A stretch of 9,762 nucleotides of DNA from an uncultured Flavobacteriales bacterium (GCA_913041775.1 CAJWJW010000037.1:1-9762), one strand, 5' to 3'. Counted from the first letter of the stretch, positions 1 to 6,187 are shown. A program made the numbers and translations. The notes: a model not told the origin generated them from the sequence alone.

Positions 1-28
1 TAATTTCTTTGATGTTTACACTATCCAT
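1..28 (-). CDS. 5' end of an unidentified minus-strand gene, cut by the window edge
   Basis: Reading leftward from the ATG at 28-26 gives nine codons, MDSVNIKEI, with no stop before the window edge. A perfect TAnnTTTG element lies about 38 bases upstream on the same strand, which supports a real start. Nine residues are too few to name a product. The alternative is that this is the untranslated end of some other feature. Confidence 0.3.
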
Positions 29-40
29 TCTAAATGTGTT

Positions 41-48
41 TATATTTG
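41..48 (+). promoter_or_regulatory. candidate Bacteroidota -7 element (plus strand)
   Basis: TATATTTG matches the Bacteroidota -7 consensus TAnnTTTG exactly. No clear TTTG stands at the expected -33 spacing, and using this element would give the gene at 183 a leader of roughly 125-130 bases. In AT-rich DNA an exact match can arise by chance, so this is only a candidate. Confidence 0.2.
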
Positions 49-65
49 TTGCCTTAAGACAAAAA

Positions 66-73
66 CAAACATA
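66..73 (-). promoter_or_regulatory. candidate Bacteroidota -7 element (minus strand)
   Basis: On the minus strand the sequence reads TATGTTTG, an exact TAnnTTTG match. Transcription would begin near position 59, about 30 bases before the minus-strand ATG at 28, which is a reasonable leader length. No convincing -33 TTTG is seen. Confidence 0.3.
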
Positions 74-95
74 AATTTTGTCGTCGCCTTAGCGG

Positions 96-130
96 GTTAA
101 GCTATGGTTAATAGTTGTTAAATATTGTTA
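96..130 (+). repeat. four helically phased GTTA direct repeats
   Basis: GTTA begins at 96, 107, 117 and 127, within the hexamers GTTAAG, GTTAAT, GTTAAA and GTTAAT. The start-to-start spacings are 11, 10 and 10 bases, about one DNA turn each. Direct repeats in one helical phase suggest cooperative binding of a transcription factor to one face of the DNA. They lie upstream of the candidate minus-strand -7 element and 53 bases before the plus-strand start, so either gene could be the target. Confidence 0.45.
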
Positions 131-182
131 ATTTTCGAAGCCCTAAATTAGTTATTTCAATCAAAAAAATCGTACATATTTA

Positions 183-1043
183 ATGGAACTTCTCAACAAG
201 AAATTCGGCTTGATTTATTTACTAATTGTCTGCACATTTTCTGTTGTAAATGCACAAGAGAAAGAACGAAGAAACGAATTCGTAGATGCAAATAAATACT
301 TATCTACTTTAACTTTTCAAGAAGGTGGGTTTATGAAAACCTCAGAAAAGAACTTCCCAATACCTATAGATTTCAATACACATCAAGATGCCAATGGAGA
401 TAAGAAGTTTGATCCAGAGGATAATTTGGAAAACATGGTTACCTATGCCATAGGAAAGGAAATTAAGGGAATAGGTAGAACAGGTTTAGAAGACAGAGGA
501 CCTAACAACCAGGTTCCAACAGTCTATTTTAACTATGCCGAAACCTATAGTCATAATGTGTATCAGTATTGGTATTACTATGGAGAGAATTCGCATATTG
601 AAAATCACGAACACGACTGGGAGTCAATATTTATCTACGAAAGAGATACTGTTCCGGTAATTGTACAGATCACCTCTTTTGGTAAACTTCACAATCATGG
701 ATGGAAAGAATTTCAATTAGATGATGGGCATTTAGTTTTAGGAGTTAGAAGAGGAGATCACTCATTTAGTACTAAGGCAAAAAACGGTGTGGTAATTCGG
801 TACAATGGAGAAATTCATGCACAAGAGGGTTTATTATACGAGGGGAATGGTCAAATTATACCATGGACTTTATACAGTTCTAAAGACTATACAAAGAACA
901 CTAAGACCTTAGACGAAACCTATGCTACAAAATTCTATTACGGTGATGTAGCTTATCCGAGAAGTGGTACAGAAATGGACTTGGTAAGGAAGGCTCCTTG
1001 GAGAAGAAGACGCTGGAGAAGACCTCGCAAAAAAGACCAATAA
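183..1043 (+). CDS. secreted NPP1/NLP-like protein with Arg/Trp-rich C-terminal tail
   Basis: The 286-residue product has an N-terminal signal peptide: a KK-containing n-region, a hydrophobic stretch at about 9-21, and a probable cleavage after VNA at 24 with Gln following. The central region contains an aromatic run (YQYWYYY, 127-133) followed by HEHDWE at 142-147. This resembles the GHRHDWE heptapeptide of NPP1/NLP (necrosis and ethylene inducing) proteins. The metal-binding His, Asp and Glu of that motif correspond to H142, D145 and E147. Downstream, GHLVL (182-186) and GDHSF (191-195) sit where NLPs usually have a GxHP segment and a THSxR segment. D69-D77 (DANGDKKFD) fits a DxNxDxxxD calcium-loop pattern. 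The last 17 residues are extremely basic, with two Trp in a WRRRR/WRRPR repeat. No type IX secretion tail and no convincing lipobox are seen. NLPs bind sphingolipids and damage plant membranes, but that activity is not shown here. A Vps62-like or other DWE-motif fold is the alternative. It is probably co-transcribed with the three lipoprotein genes after it. Confidence 0.5.
   Translation: MELLNKKFGLIYLLIVCTFSVVNAQEKERRNEFVDANKYLSTLTFQEGGFMKTSEKNFPIPIDFNTHQDANGDKKFDPEDNLENMVTYAIGKEIKGIGRTGLEDRGPNNQVPTVYFNYAETYSHNVYQYWYYYGENSHIENHEHDWESIFIYERDTVPVIVQITSFGKLHNHGWKEFQLDDGHLVLGVRRGDHSFSTKAKNGVVIRYNGEIHAQEGLLYEGNGQIIPWTLYSSKDYTKNTKTLDETYATKFYYGDVAYPRSGTEMDLVRKAPWRRRRWRRPRKKDQ
999..1028 (+). repeat. 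15-bp tandem duplication encoding WRRRR-WRRPR
   Basis: Two adjacent 15-base units (999-1013 and 1014-1028) agree at 12 of 15 positions. The differences are the three adjacent bases at unit positions 10-12. They encode residues 273-277 (WRRRR) and 278-282 (WRRPR) of the secreted protein. The pattern suggests that the cationic tail grew by in-frame duplication. Confidence 0.7.
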
Positions 1044-1076
1044 ATTTCCTATATTCGAATCATCAAAACATTAAAA

Positions 1077-1337
1077 ATGAAACTACTTTTTAGAGCATTC
1101 CCTCTACTTTTATTTTTACTAATTTCTTCTTGTGTAGAAGACCGATGTAAAACTTGTGAATCTACCACTTACTATGTTATTGAAGGAGGTCAGGTTTACA
1201 TGTTAGAATCTGTAAAAGAAGATTATTGTGGCGAAGAACTTCAAGAAATGATTGATCTGGATTATACCACAGGAACTATTGATCAGGGCGTATCTGAGAC
1301 TACAGTGGAATTAACCACATTTATTAGTTGTTATTAA
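1077..1337 (+). CDS. small cysteine-patterned lipoprotein, first of three paralogs
   Basis: The 86-residue product starts with a lipoprotein signal peptide: K2 and R6, a hydrophobic core, and lipobox ISSC with the lipid-bearing cysteine at 19. The mature part is about 67 residues and has four further cysteines (24, 27, 51, 85). They are arranged as CKTC, then YCGEEL, then a cysteine one residue from the C-terminus. Two disulfides are therefore possible. The mature chain is very acidic (15 Asp/Glu against 3 Lys/Arg), and Glu-Asp at +2 and +3 after the lipid cysteine suggests export to the cell surface. It starts 33 bases after the NPP1-like gene, so co-transcription is likely. A weak element (TATATTCG, 1050-1057) could also supply its own promoter. 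I do not know a function; similar small CKTC lipoproteins occur in flavobacteria as hypothetical proteins. Confidence 0.85.
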   Translation: MKLLFRAFPLLLFLLISSCVEDRCKTCESTTYYVIEGGQVYMLESVKEDYCGEELQEMIDLDYTTGTIDQGVSETTVELTTFISCY

Positions 1338-1348
1338 TAAAGCTATCG

Positions 1349-1573
1349 ATGAAAAAGATATTATTCCCAATCGGATTATTACTTTTAGTTTTTACTTCTT
1401 GTAAAGAAGAATGTAAAACATGTGAAATTGAAGTTTTCTATAACGGAGCGAAAATGGAGCATTTAAAAACTGTAAATGTATATTGCGGAGAAGTTTTAGA
1501 CACTATAGAAAATGAACCTAAATCTACTATCGCAGGTCCAATAGAAAGAGTTAGAACTTGTACAAGCTATTAA
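1349..1573 (+). CDS. small cysteine-patterned lipoprotein, second paralog
   Basis: The 74-residue product begins MKKILF and has lipobox FTSC with lipid cysteine at 18. It shares the family pattern: CKTC (22-25), YCGEVL (45-50) and a final cysteine at 71. The sequence directly after the lipid cysteine, KEE, matches the K-(D/E)2 surface-lipoprotein export signal described in Capnocytophaga. It is less acidic than its neighbours. The ATG at 1349 is chosen over an upstream in-frame TTG at 1328. The ATG gives a standard lipoprotein n-region and does not overlap the previous gene, leaving an 11-base gap. No function can be assigned. Confidence 0.85.
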   Translation: MKKILFPIGLLLLVFTSCKEECKTCEIEVFYNGAKMEHLKTVNVYCGEVLDTIENEPKSTIAGPIERVRTCTSY

Positions 1574-1804
1574 ATGAAGTATTTATTCGGATTTAGTGTT
1601 TTCATTATTTTAAGCTTTTCATCTTGTATTGAAGAAGTTTGCAAAACCTGTAGTATAACAATAATGCATGATAATGTTGTACAGGATGACTTAACTACAG
1701 AAGTTAATTTTTGTGATTCTGAATTATTATTAATCGAAAATACAGCACCTATAATTCAAACTGGTGAAGGTTATATTATTACGATTACAACAACTTGTAA
1801 TTAA
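1574..1804 (+). CDS. small cysteine-patterned lipoprotein, third paralog
   Basis: The 76-residue product has lipobox FSSC with lipid cysteine at 18, CKTC at 23-26, NFCDSEL around Cys47 and a last cysteine at 75. It is the most diverged copy, with FCDSE in place of YCGE, and has almost no basic residues in the mature part (one Lys against ten Asp/Glu). Its ATG follows the preceding TAA with no gap, which points to translational coupling. A strong hairpin terminator begins two bases after its stop codon. It is the end of the cluster. Function unknown. Confidence 0.85.
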   Translation: MKYLFGFSVFIILSFSSCIEEVCKTCSITIMHDNVVQDDLTTEVNFCDSELLLIENTAPIIQTGEGYIITITTTCN

Positions 1805-1805
1805 A

Positions 1806-1831
1806 AAAAAGGCTCCTTTCGGAGCCTTTTT
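1806..1831. terminator. bidirectional intrinsic terminator
   Basis: An 11-bp perfect stem (AAAAAGGCTCC / GGAGCCTTTTT) closes a TTTC loop, with an A-run on the left and a T-run on the right. The symmetry lets it end the lipoprotein transcript from the left and the dapA transcript from the right. The stop codons of the two convergent genes are only 29 bases apart. Confidence 0.92.
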
Positions 1832-1833
1832 AG

Positions 1834-2706
1834 TTAGTGTAATAAGTTTTCGAGTTTTAAATACCGCTCTCTAGAAATCCCTACCAAAGGAAGTCGAACG
1901 TAATCATCGCAAACTCCTTTAATCTTTAAGCAGGCTTTTATTCCTGCAGGATTCCCCTCAACAAAGAGATTGTCTATAATTTTTAATTGTGGATAATGCA
2001 ATGCCCTTGCTTTTTCTAAATTACCTTTTAATCCTTGACGAACCATTTCAGAAAACTCATTTGGCATAGCCATTGCTTGAACAGAAATTACACCTAAAGC
2101 TCCCATAAGGACCATTGGTAAGGTTAATGCATCATCTCCAGAGAGAACATTAAACCCTTTAGGCTTATCTCTAAGAATGTGCATGATTTGCTCCATATCT
2201 CCAGACGCTTCTTTTACGGCTACAATATTTTCAAAGTCATTAGCCAAACGTAAAGTAGTATCTGCAGACATATTAGAACTAGTTCTTCCAGGAACATTGT
2301 AAAGGATAATAGATACAGGGCAAGCTTCAGAAATAGCTTTAAAATGTTGGTAAATCCCTTCTTGAGTTGGTTTATTATAAGCAGGAGAAACAGAAAGTAT
2401 AGCATCTATTCCTGTAAAATCGATAGTATTGATTTGATCAACTACAGCTGTTGTATTGTTTCCACCAATTCCAACTACAAAAGGTAAACGACCATTGATT
2501 TTACTTTTTGAAAAAGCGACAATACCTAGCTTTTCTTCTGTTGATAAAACAGCACTTTCGCCAGTAGTACCCATAGAAACTAAAAACTCTACACCTCCAT
2601 CAATTAAATATTCAATAAGGTTTTCTAAACCTTTATAATCAATTGATTTATCTTTACTAAAAGGAGTTACCATTGCGACTCCTGTTCCTTTAAAATCTGT
2701 TTTCAT
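1834..2706 (-). CDS. dapA: 4-hydroxy-tetrahydrodipicolinate synthase
   Basis: DapA condenses pyruvate with aspartate semialdehyde, the first committed step of the diaminopimelate/lysine pathway, in the cytoplasm. The 290-residue length is normal for this TIM-barrel family. Visible active-site elements are GTTGES (46-51, substrate-binding Thr pair), SPAYNKP (107-113), the catalytic Tyr136 in ILYNVPGRT, Arg141, and the Schiff-base Lys165 in VAVKEASGD. The C-terminal NPAGIKACL segment (252-260) is also typical. Its ATG overlaps the TGA of the upstream gene by four bases (ATGA), so it is probably translated by coupling as the last gene of the ligA set. It ends at the terminator shared with the plus-strand cluster. 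Confidence 0.96.
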   Translation of the reverse strand: MKTDFKGTGVAMVTPFSKDKSIDYKGLENLIEYLIDGGVEFLVSMGTTGESAVLSTEEKLGIVAFSKSKINGRLPFVVGIGGNNTTAVVDQINTIDFTGIDAILSVSPAYNKPTQEGIYQHFKAISEACPVSIILYNVPGRTSSNMSADTTLRLANDFENIVAVKEASGDMEQIMHILRDKPKGFNVLSGDDALTLPMVLMGALGVISVQAMAMPNEFSEMVRQGLKGNLEKARALHYPQLKIIDNLFVEGNPAGIKACLKIKGVCDDYVRLPLVGISRERYLKLENLLH

Positions 2707-3248
2707 ATCGGTTCTATACGATTTAAATAATACGTTATATCTTTAATCAAAGCTTCTAAACTTTGGTCTTTAGTGTTGTCAATACTTAAGTCTAAAACCC
2801 CTACATCTGCTCTACACCTACCAACTTTAAATTTTGCTGGTGAAGCAACAGCCATATAAGTAAGCGGATAAAATTTTGTTAAAGTCAAATCTATAAGGAT
2901 GTCGTACTCTTCTTTTAGAAAATTATCTATAACCATACCTTGAGGTTTACCAAACCAATTTAAATTCTCATTAGAGAAAAAATCGAAATGTAAGGTAGAC
3001 ATATGTTCAAAAGACTTATCCTTTTCATTAACAAAGCCCATAGCAGAAACTAAATCCTTTCCAGGAGATAAAATCTTTACTAGTTCTTTTACACTGATAA
3101 TATCTTTAGGGTTTGTAGCATCAAATAAAACTGTAATCTTTTGGGCAGTTTTCAAATTAAAAACAGCACGTGTACGTTCGGTTTCTAAATCTGATCGTTT
3201 TAATTGCCACTGACCAAACCAATGTTTTATGTCTGTTAAAAATTTCAT
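2703..3248 (-). CDS. DUF6913-like conserved flavobacterial protein
   Basis: The 181-residue cytoplasmic protein has no signal peptide and no membrane segment. The N-terminus is Trp-rich and basic (HWFGQWQLKR, 9-18). A strand-like ITVLFDAT (38-45) and a segment YDILIDLTLTKFYPLTYMAV (114-133) suggest an alpha/beta fold. RCRADVGVLDLSI (143-155) lies near the C-terminus. I recognise it as the kind of protein annotated DUF6913 in Bacteroidota, from memory of the family and its place next to dapA. No enzymatic motif is evident. It overlaps the ligA stop by four bases and the dapA start by four bases, so its expression is tied to both. Confidence 0.8.
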   Translation of the reverse strand: MKFLTDIKHWFGQWQLKRSDLETERTRAVFNLKTAQKITVLFDATNPKDIISVKELVKILSPGKDLVSAMGFVNEKDKSFEHMSTLHFDFFSNENLNWFGKPQGMVIDNFLKEEYDILIDLTLTKFYPLTYMAVASPAKFKVGRCRADVGVLDLSIDNTKDQSLEALIKDITYYLNRIEPI

Positions 3249-5239
3249 TTTAATAATTCTATAAATTCATCTTCTGAGATAATCGATACACCTAGCGTTT
3301 CAGCCTTTTCTCTTTTACTAGGTCCCATTTTATCTCCAGCAACAAGAAAACTGGTCATCTTAGAGATTGAAGCCGTATTTTTCCCACCATTTTGTTCAAT
3401 AATTTTTTTAAGTTCATCGCGTGAATGATGGATAAATACTCCCGAGATTACAAAGGATTTCCCTTGTAGTATATGAGTTCTATCTGCTAAGATAGCCCCG
3501 TCTATTTCCAATTTCAGCTCTGCTTCAACTAATCGGTTTATTAAAACCTTATTCTCTTCAACTTGAAACCAATTTAGTACACTTTGAGCAATTCTACCTC
3601 CAATCTCATCTACCTTGGTCAGGTGTTCTAGATCGGCCGATTTTAATGCATCTAGATTTTGATAATGGTAAGCTAATTTTTTAGCTACTGTTACTCCTAC
3701 ATACCGAATACCTAAAGCATACAAAACTCTTTCGAAAGAGATTTTTTTGGACTCTAAAATCCCCAACACAGCTTTAGATGCAGATTTTTCTGCCATTCTA
3801 TCTAAAGGAAGGATTTGCTCCTTTGTTAAAAAGTACAAATCAGCTACATTAGAAATCAGACTTTCTTTAAAAAATTGGTCAATAGTTTCTGTTCCTAAAC
3901 CATCAATATTCATAGCCTTACGGCTGATAAAGTGTTCTATTTTACCTTTTATTTGAGGTGGACAAGCTTTATCATTTGGACAATAATGCTGAGCCTCACC
4001 TTCCTTGCGTATTAATTGGGTATCACATTCCGGACATTCAGTTATATAAAGTGTCGATTGAGAAAACAAATCTCTTTTTTTTACAGCAACACCAACAATC
4101 TTAGGGATTATTTCCCCACCTTTTTCTACATAGACTGTATCGCCAACACGAACATCGAGTCTAGCTATTTGATCTGCATTATGCAGAGAAGCTCTTTTTA
4201 CAAGTGTACCTGCCAATTGAACAGGTTGTAAATTGGCTACAGGTGTAATTGCTCCTGTACGACCAACCTGATAAGTAATTTTATTTAATACAGTTTCAGC
4301 TTGTTCAGCTTTAAACTTATACGAAATTGCCCAACGAGGAGATTTTGCTGTAAAGCCAAGTTCTTCTTGCTGTATACTACTATCTACTTTAATTACAATT
4401 CCATCAATATCGTAGGGAAGATTTTTACGTTCCTTTTCCCAAAAAGCGACAAAAGACAAAACACCTTCTATAGTATCGTGAGTTTTAGTCTCCGTAGGTA
4501 TTTTAAATCCCCATTTACGAGCCTCTTCAAGCTTTAAATAGTGTGAGTCAATTGTATTTTCATCTTCGAGTACATGGTATAAAAAGCAATCAAGAGGACG
4601 CTTTGCAACCACCGCACTGTCTTGCATTTTTAAAGAACCAGAACTTGCATTTCTAGGATTTGCAAAAGGCTCTAAACCCAATTCTACTCTTTCTTTATTC
4701 ATTGCATCAAATCCTTTATGCGGCATAAATATCTCGCCACGAATTTCAAACTCTTTGGGTGGGTTTCCCAAAAGCCTTAAAGGAATTGTATTTATGGTTC
4801 TTACATTAAAAGTTACATCATCTCCCTGGGTTCCATCGCCACGAGTAAGTGCCTGGTGAAGAATACCATTTTTATACTGTAAACTTATTGACGTACCATC
4901 GTATTTAAGCTCACACACATAGGTATAAGGTTCCGTAATAATTTTCTGTACTCGTTTATCAAAATCTCTTAAATCTTCTTCCGAATAGGTGTTCCCTAAA
5001 GAAAGCATTGGACGTTTGTGATTTACAGTTTCGAAATTTTTATTTACTGTTCCACCAACACGTTGAGAGGGAGAATTACTATCGAAAAAAACTGGATTTT
5101 CGCTTTCTAGAAGTAAAAGCTCCTCCAATAATTTATCGAATTCAAAATCACTAATTATAGGCACGTCCAATAAATAGTAAGCGTGATTATGACTTTCTAT
5201 TTCGGTCCTAAGCTTTTGTATTCTAGACGCTGCGTCCAT
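3245..5239 (-). CDS. ligA: NAD-dependent DNA ligase
   Basis: LigA seals nicks in DNA during replication and repair, using NAD as adenylate donor. The 664 residues match the family length, and all domains are present in order. Domain Ia has the NAD-binding YYLLDVPIISDFEFD (21-35). The nucleotidyltransferase domain has adenylated Lys112 in LKYDGTS, RGDGTQGDD (133-141), EIRGEI (165-170), DGIVIKV (279-285) and YKFKAEQ (307-313). An OB fold follows from about 320. The zinc finger uses Cys402, Cys405, Cys420 and Cys426. Helix-hairpin-helix repeats lie at about 440-580 and a BRCT domain at about 588-664. It starts 60 bases after prmC. A weak TACGTTTA element (5270-5263) could drive it separately. 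Its stop overlaps the next start. Confidence 0.97.
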   Translation of the reverse strand: MDAASRIQKLRTEIESHNHAYYLLDVPIISDFEFDKLLEELLLLESENPVFFDSNSPSQRVGGTVNKNFETVNHKRPMLSLGNTYSEEDLRDFDKRVQKIITEPYTYVCELKYDGTSISLQYKNGILHQALTRGDGTQGDDVTFNVRTINTIPLRLLGNPPKEFEIRGEIFMPHKGFDAMNKERVELGLEPFANPRNASSGSLKMQDSAVVAKRPLDCFLYHVLEDENTIDSHYLKLEEARKWGFKIPTETKTHDTIEGVLSFVAFWEKERKNLPYDIDGIVIKVDSSIQQEELGFTAKSPRWAISYKFKAEQAETVLNKITYQVGRTGAITPVANLQPVQLAGTLVKRASLHNADQIARLDVRVGDTVYVEKGGEIIPKIVGVAVKKRDLFSQSTLYITECPECDTQLIRKEGEAQHYCPNDKACPPQIKGKIEHFISRKAMNIDGLGTETIDQFFKESLISNVADLYFLTKEQILPLDRMAEKSASKAVLGILESKKISFERVLYALGIRYVGVTVAKKLAYHYQNLDALKSADLEHLTKVDEIGGRIAQSVLNWFQVEENKVLINRLVEAELKLEIDGAILADRTHILQGKSFVISGVFIHHSRDELKKIIEQNGGKNTASISKMTSFLVAGDKMGPSKREKAETLGVSIISEDEFIELLK

Positions 5240-5299
5240 TTAATTCTAATCTAATAATTAATTAAACGTATAATTACACTTCTGGAAAATAAAAGCAAT

Positions 5300-6151
5300 T
5301 TACAATTTCCAAACGGCTTTTATCATTCTATCTTTTCCTTGTAAATCCTTCCGTAATTCTATTGAGGTAAAACCTAAATTAATAAGCATACTTACAATTT
5401 CTTCTCCTTTGTTTTCATGAATTTCAAAATATAGTAATCCATTATAATGAAGTTTATCTACTGCAATATTTGCAATAGCTTCATAAAACATCAAAGCATT
5501 ATCGTCTGGCACAAAAAGAGCCAAATGAGGTTCGTTGTTTAACACATTGGCAGCCATTAGCTTTTTATCCGATTCTAATACATAGGGCGGATTACTTACT
5601 ATTACATCATACTTACCAAGGAGACTTGTAGTAGATGGATTTAATATATCGGCGTGAATAAAAGTAACTCTCGATTTTAAAATACAAGCGTTTTCTTTTG
5701 CCTTATCCAAAGCAGGAGCCGAAACATCTAAACTAGTGACTCTAGCATGGCTATTTAAATCTATTGCAATAGGTATACATCCAGAACCTGTACCAATATC
5801 TAAAAGGCTTTTTCGCTCTAATTCATCTTTTAGAATCCAATCTACCAACTCTTCAGTTTCAGGTCGAGGAATTAACACTTCTTTACAAATCCTAAACTTA
5901 GATCCATAGAACCAAGTATAACCAATAATCTGCTGTATCGGGTTGTCTTTCTTTAAAAGAGCCACTATTCTTTTCACTTCAATAATATCTTCTTCCTTTA
6001 AAAGCTCTTCAGCTTTCATAAGAGCATCGGTTGCTGAGAAGTCGAAAACGAATTCTAGTATCCAATTTAGAAAGCCTCTCAATTCAGAATCAGGGAATTG
6101 ACTCCCTAAAACATCCTTTAAAAATAGTCGAATATCTTTGATTTTTTGCAT
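5300..6151 (-). CDS. prmC: peptide chain release factor N5-glutamine methyltransferase
   Basis: PrmC methylates the glutamine of the GGQ motif in release factors 1 and 2, using S-adenosylmethionine, and so tunes translation termination. The 283-residue product has an N-terminal helical release-factor-binding region (1-70). PIQQIIGYTWFYG (71-83) and IPRPETEELV (94-103) follow. The AdoMet-binding glycine motif is LLDIGTGSGCIPIAI (117-131), and the catalytic NPPY is at 187-190. It diverges from ribD across a 36-bp gap. On the minus strand TAGTTTTA lies immediately before the start, a one-mismatch -7 element. No hairpin terminator is seen between it and ligA, so read-through into ligA is possible. 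Confidence 0.95.
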   Translation of the reverse strand: MQKIKDIRLFLKDVLGSQFPDSELRGFLNWILEFVFDFSATDALMKAEELLKEEDIIEVKRIVALLKKDNPIQQIIGYTWFYGSKFRICKEVLIPRPETEELVDWILKDELERKSLLDIGTGSGCIPIAIDLNSHARVTSLDVSAPALDKAKENACILKSRVTFIHADILNPSTTSLLGKYDVIVSNPPYVLESDKKLMAANVLNNEPHLALFVPDDNALMFYEAIANIAVDKLHYNGLLYFEIHENKGEEIVSMLINLGFTSIELRKDLQGKDRMIKAVWKL

Positions 6152-6155
6152 AGCC

Positions 6156-6163
6156 TAAAACTA
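6156..6163 (-). promoter_or_regulatory. weak candidate -7 element for prmC
   Basis: The minus strand reads TAGTTTTA, one mismatch from TAnnTTTG, only four bases from the prmC ATG. Transcription from it would begin at or next to the start codon. The mismatch and missing -33 box make this weak. Confidence 0.2.
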
Positions 6164-6175
6164 AAGCATTTTGTC

Positions 6176-6183
6176 TATTTTTG
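6176..6183 (+). promoter_or_regulatory. candidate -7 element for ribD, very close to the start codon
   Basis: TATTTTTG matches TAnnTTTG exactly and ends four bases before the ribD ATG at 6188. If active, the transcript would begin at about the ATG, giving a leaderless or nearly leaderless message. The nearest upstream TTTG (6145-6148) is 27 bases away, longer than the usual spacer. Confidence 0.4.
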
Positions 6184-6187
6184 AGCT

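Larger units (their letters stand above)
29..182. promoter_or_regulatory. divergent intergenic region
   Basis: This region separates the probable minus-strand start at 28 from the plus-strand start at 183. It contains no credible ORF. It holds one candidate -7 element for each direction and, between about 96 and 130, four evenly spaced GTTA motifs. These make it the likely control region for the secreted-protein cluster on the right and the truncated gene on the left. No Shine-Dalgarno sequence is visible before either start, as is normal in Bacteroidota. Confidence 0.5.

Noticed and set aside
222..236. Possible lipobox (LIVC) in the NPP1-like protein
   Set aside because: The residue before the cysteine is Val rather than Gly, Ala or Ser, and a good signal peptidase I site (VNA, then Gln) follows. 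The protein is more likely soluble and secreted.
1328..1348. In-frame TTG extension of the second lipoprotein, adding MLLIKLS
   Set aside because: It overlaps the preceding gene and weakens the lipoprotein n-region. The ATG at 1349 gives a standard MKKILF start.
1077..1804. CKTC motifs as thioredoxin-type active sites
   Set aside because: The mature proteins are only about 55-67 residues, too small for a thioredoxin fold, and the motif sits almost at the lipidated N-terminus. Structural disulfides are more likely.
1806..1831. Hairpin as a transposon end or REP-type repeat
   Set aside because: The A-run, GC-rich stem, four-base loop and T-run between convergent stop codons are fully explained by a bidirectional terminator.
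4016..4537. Two plus-strand open frames inside ligA
   Set aside because: Both lie antisense to intact conserved ligase domains and have no family-like features.
5240..5299. AT-rich gap between prmC and ligA as an RNA gene or terminator
   Set aside because: No stable hairpin or RNA-like structure is visible, only self-complementary TAATTA runs expected in AT-rich DNA and a weak -7-like element.
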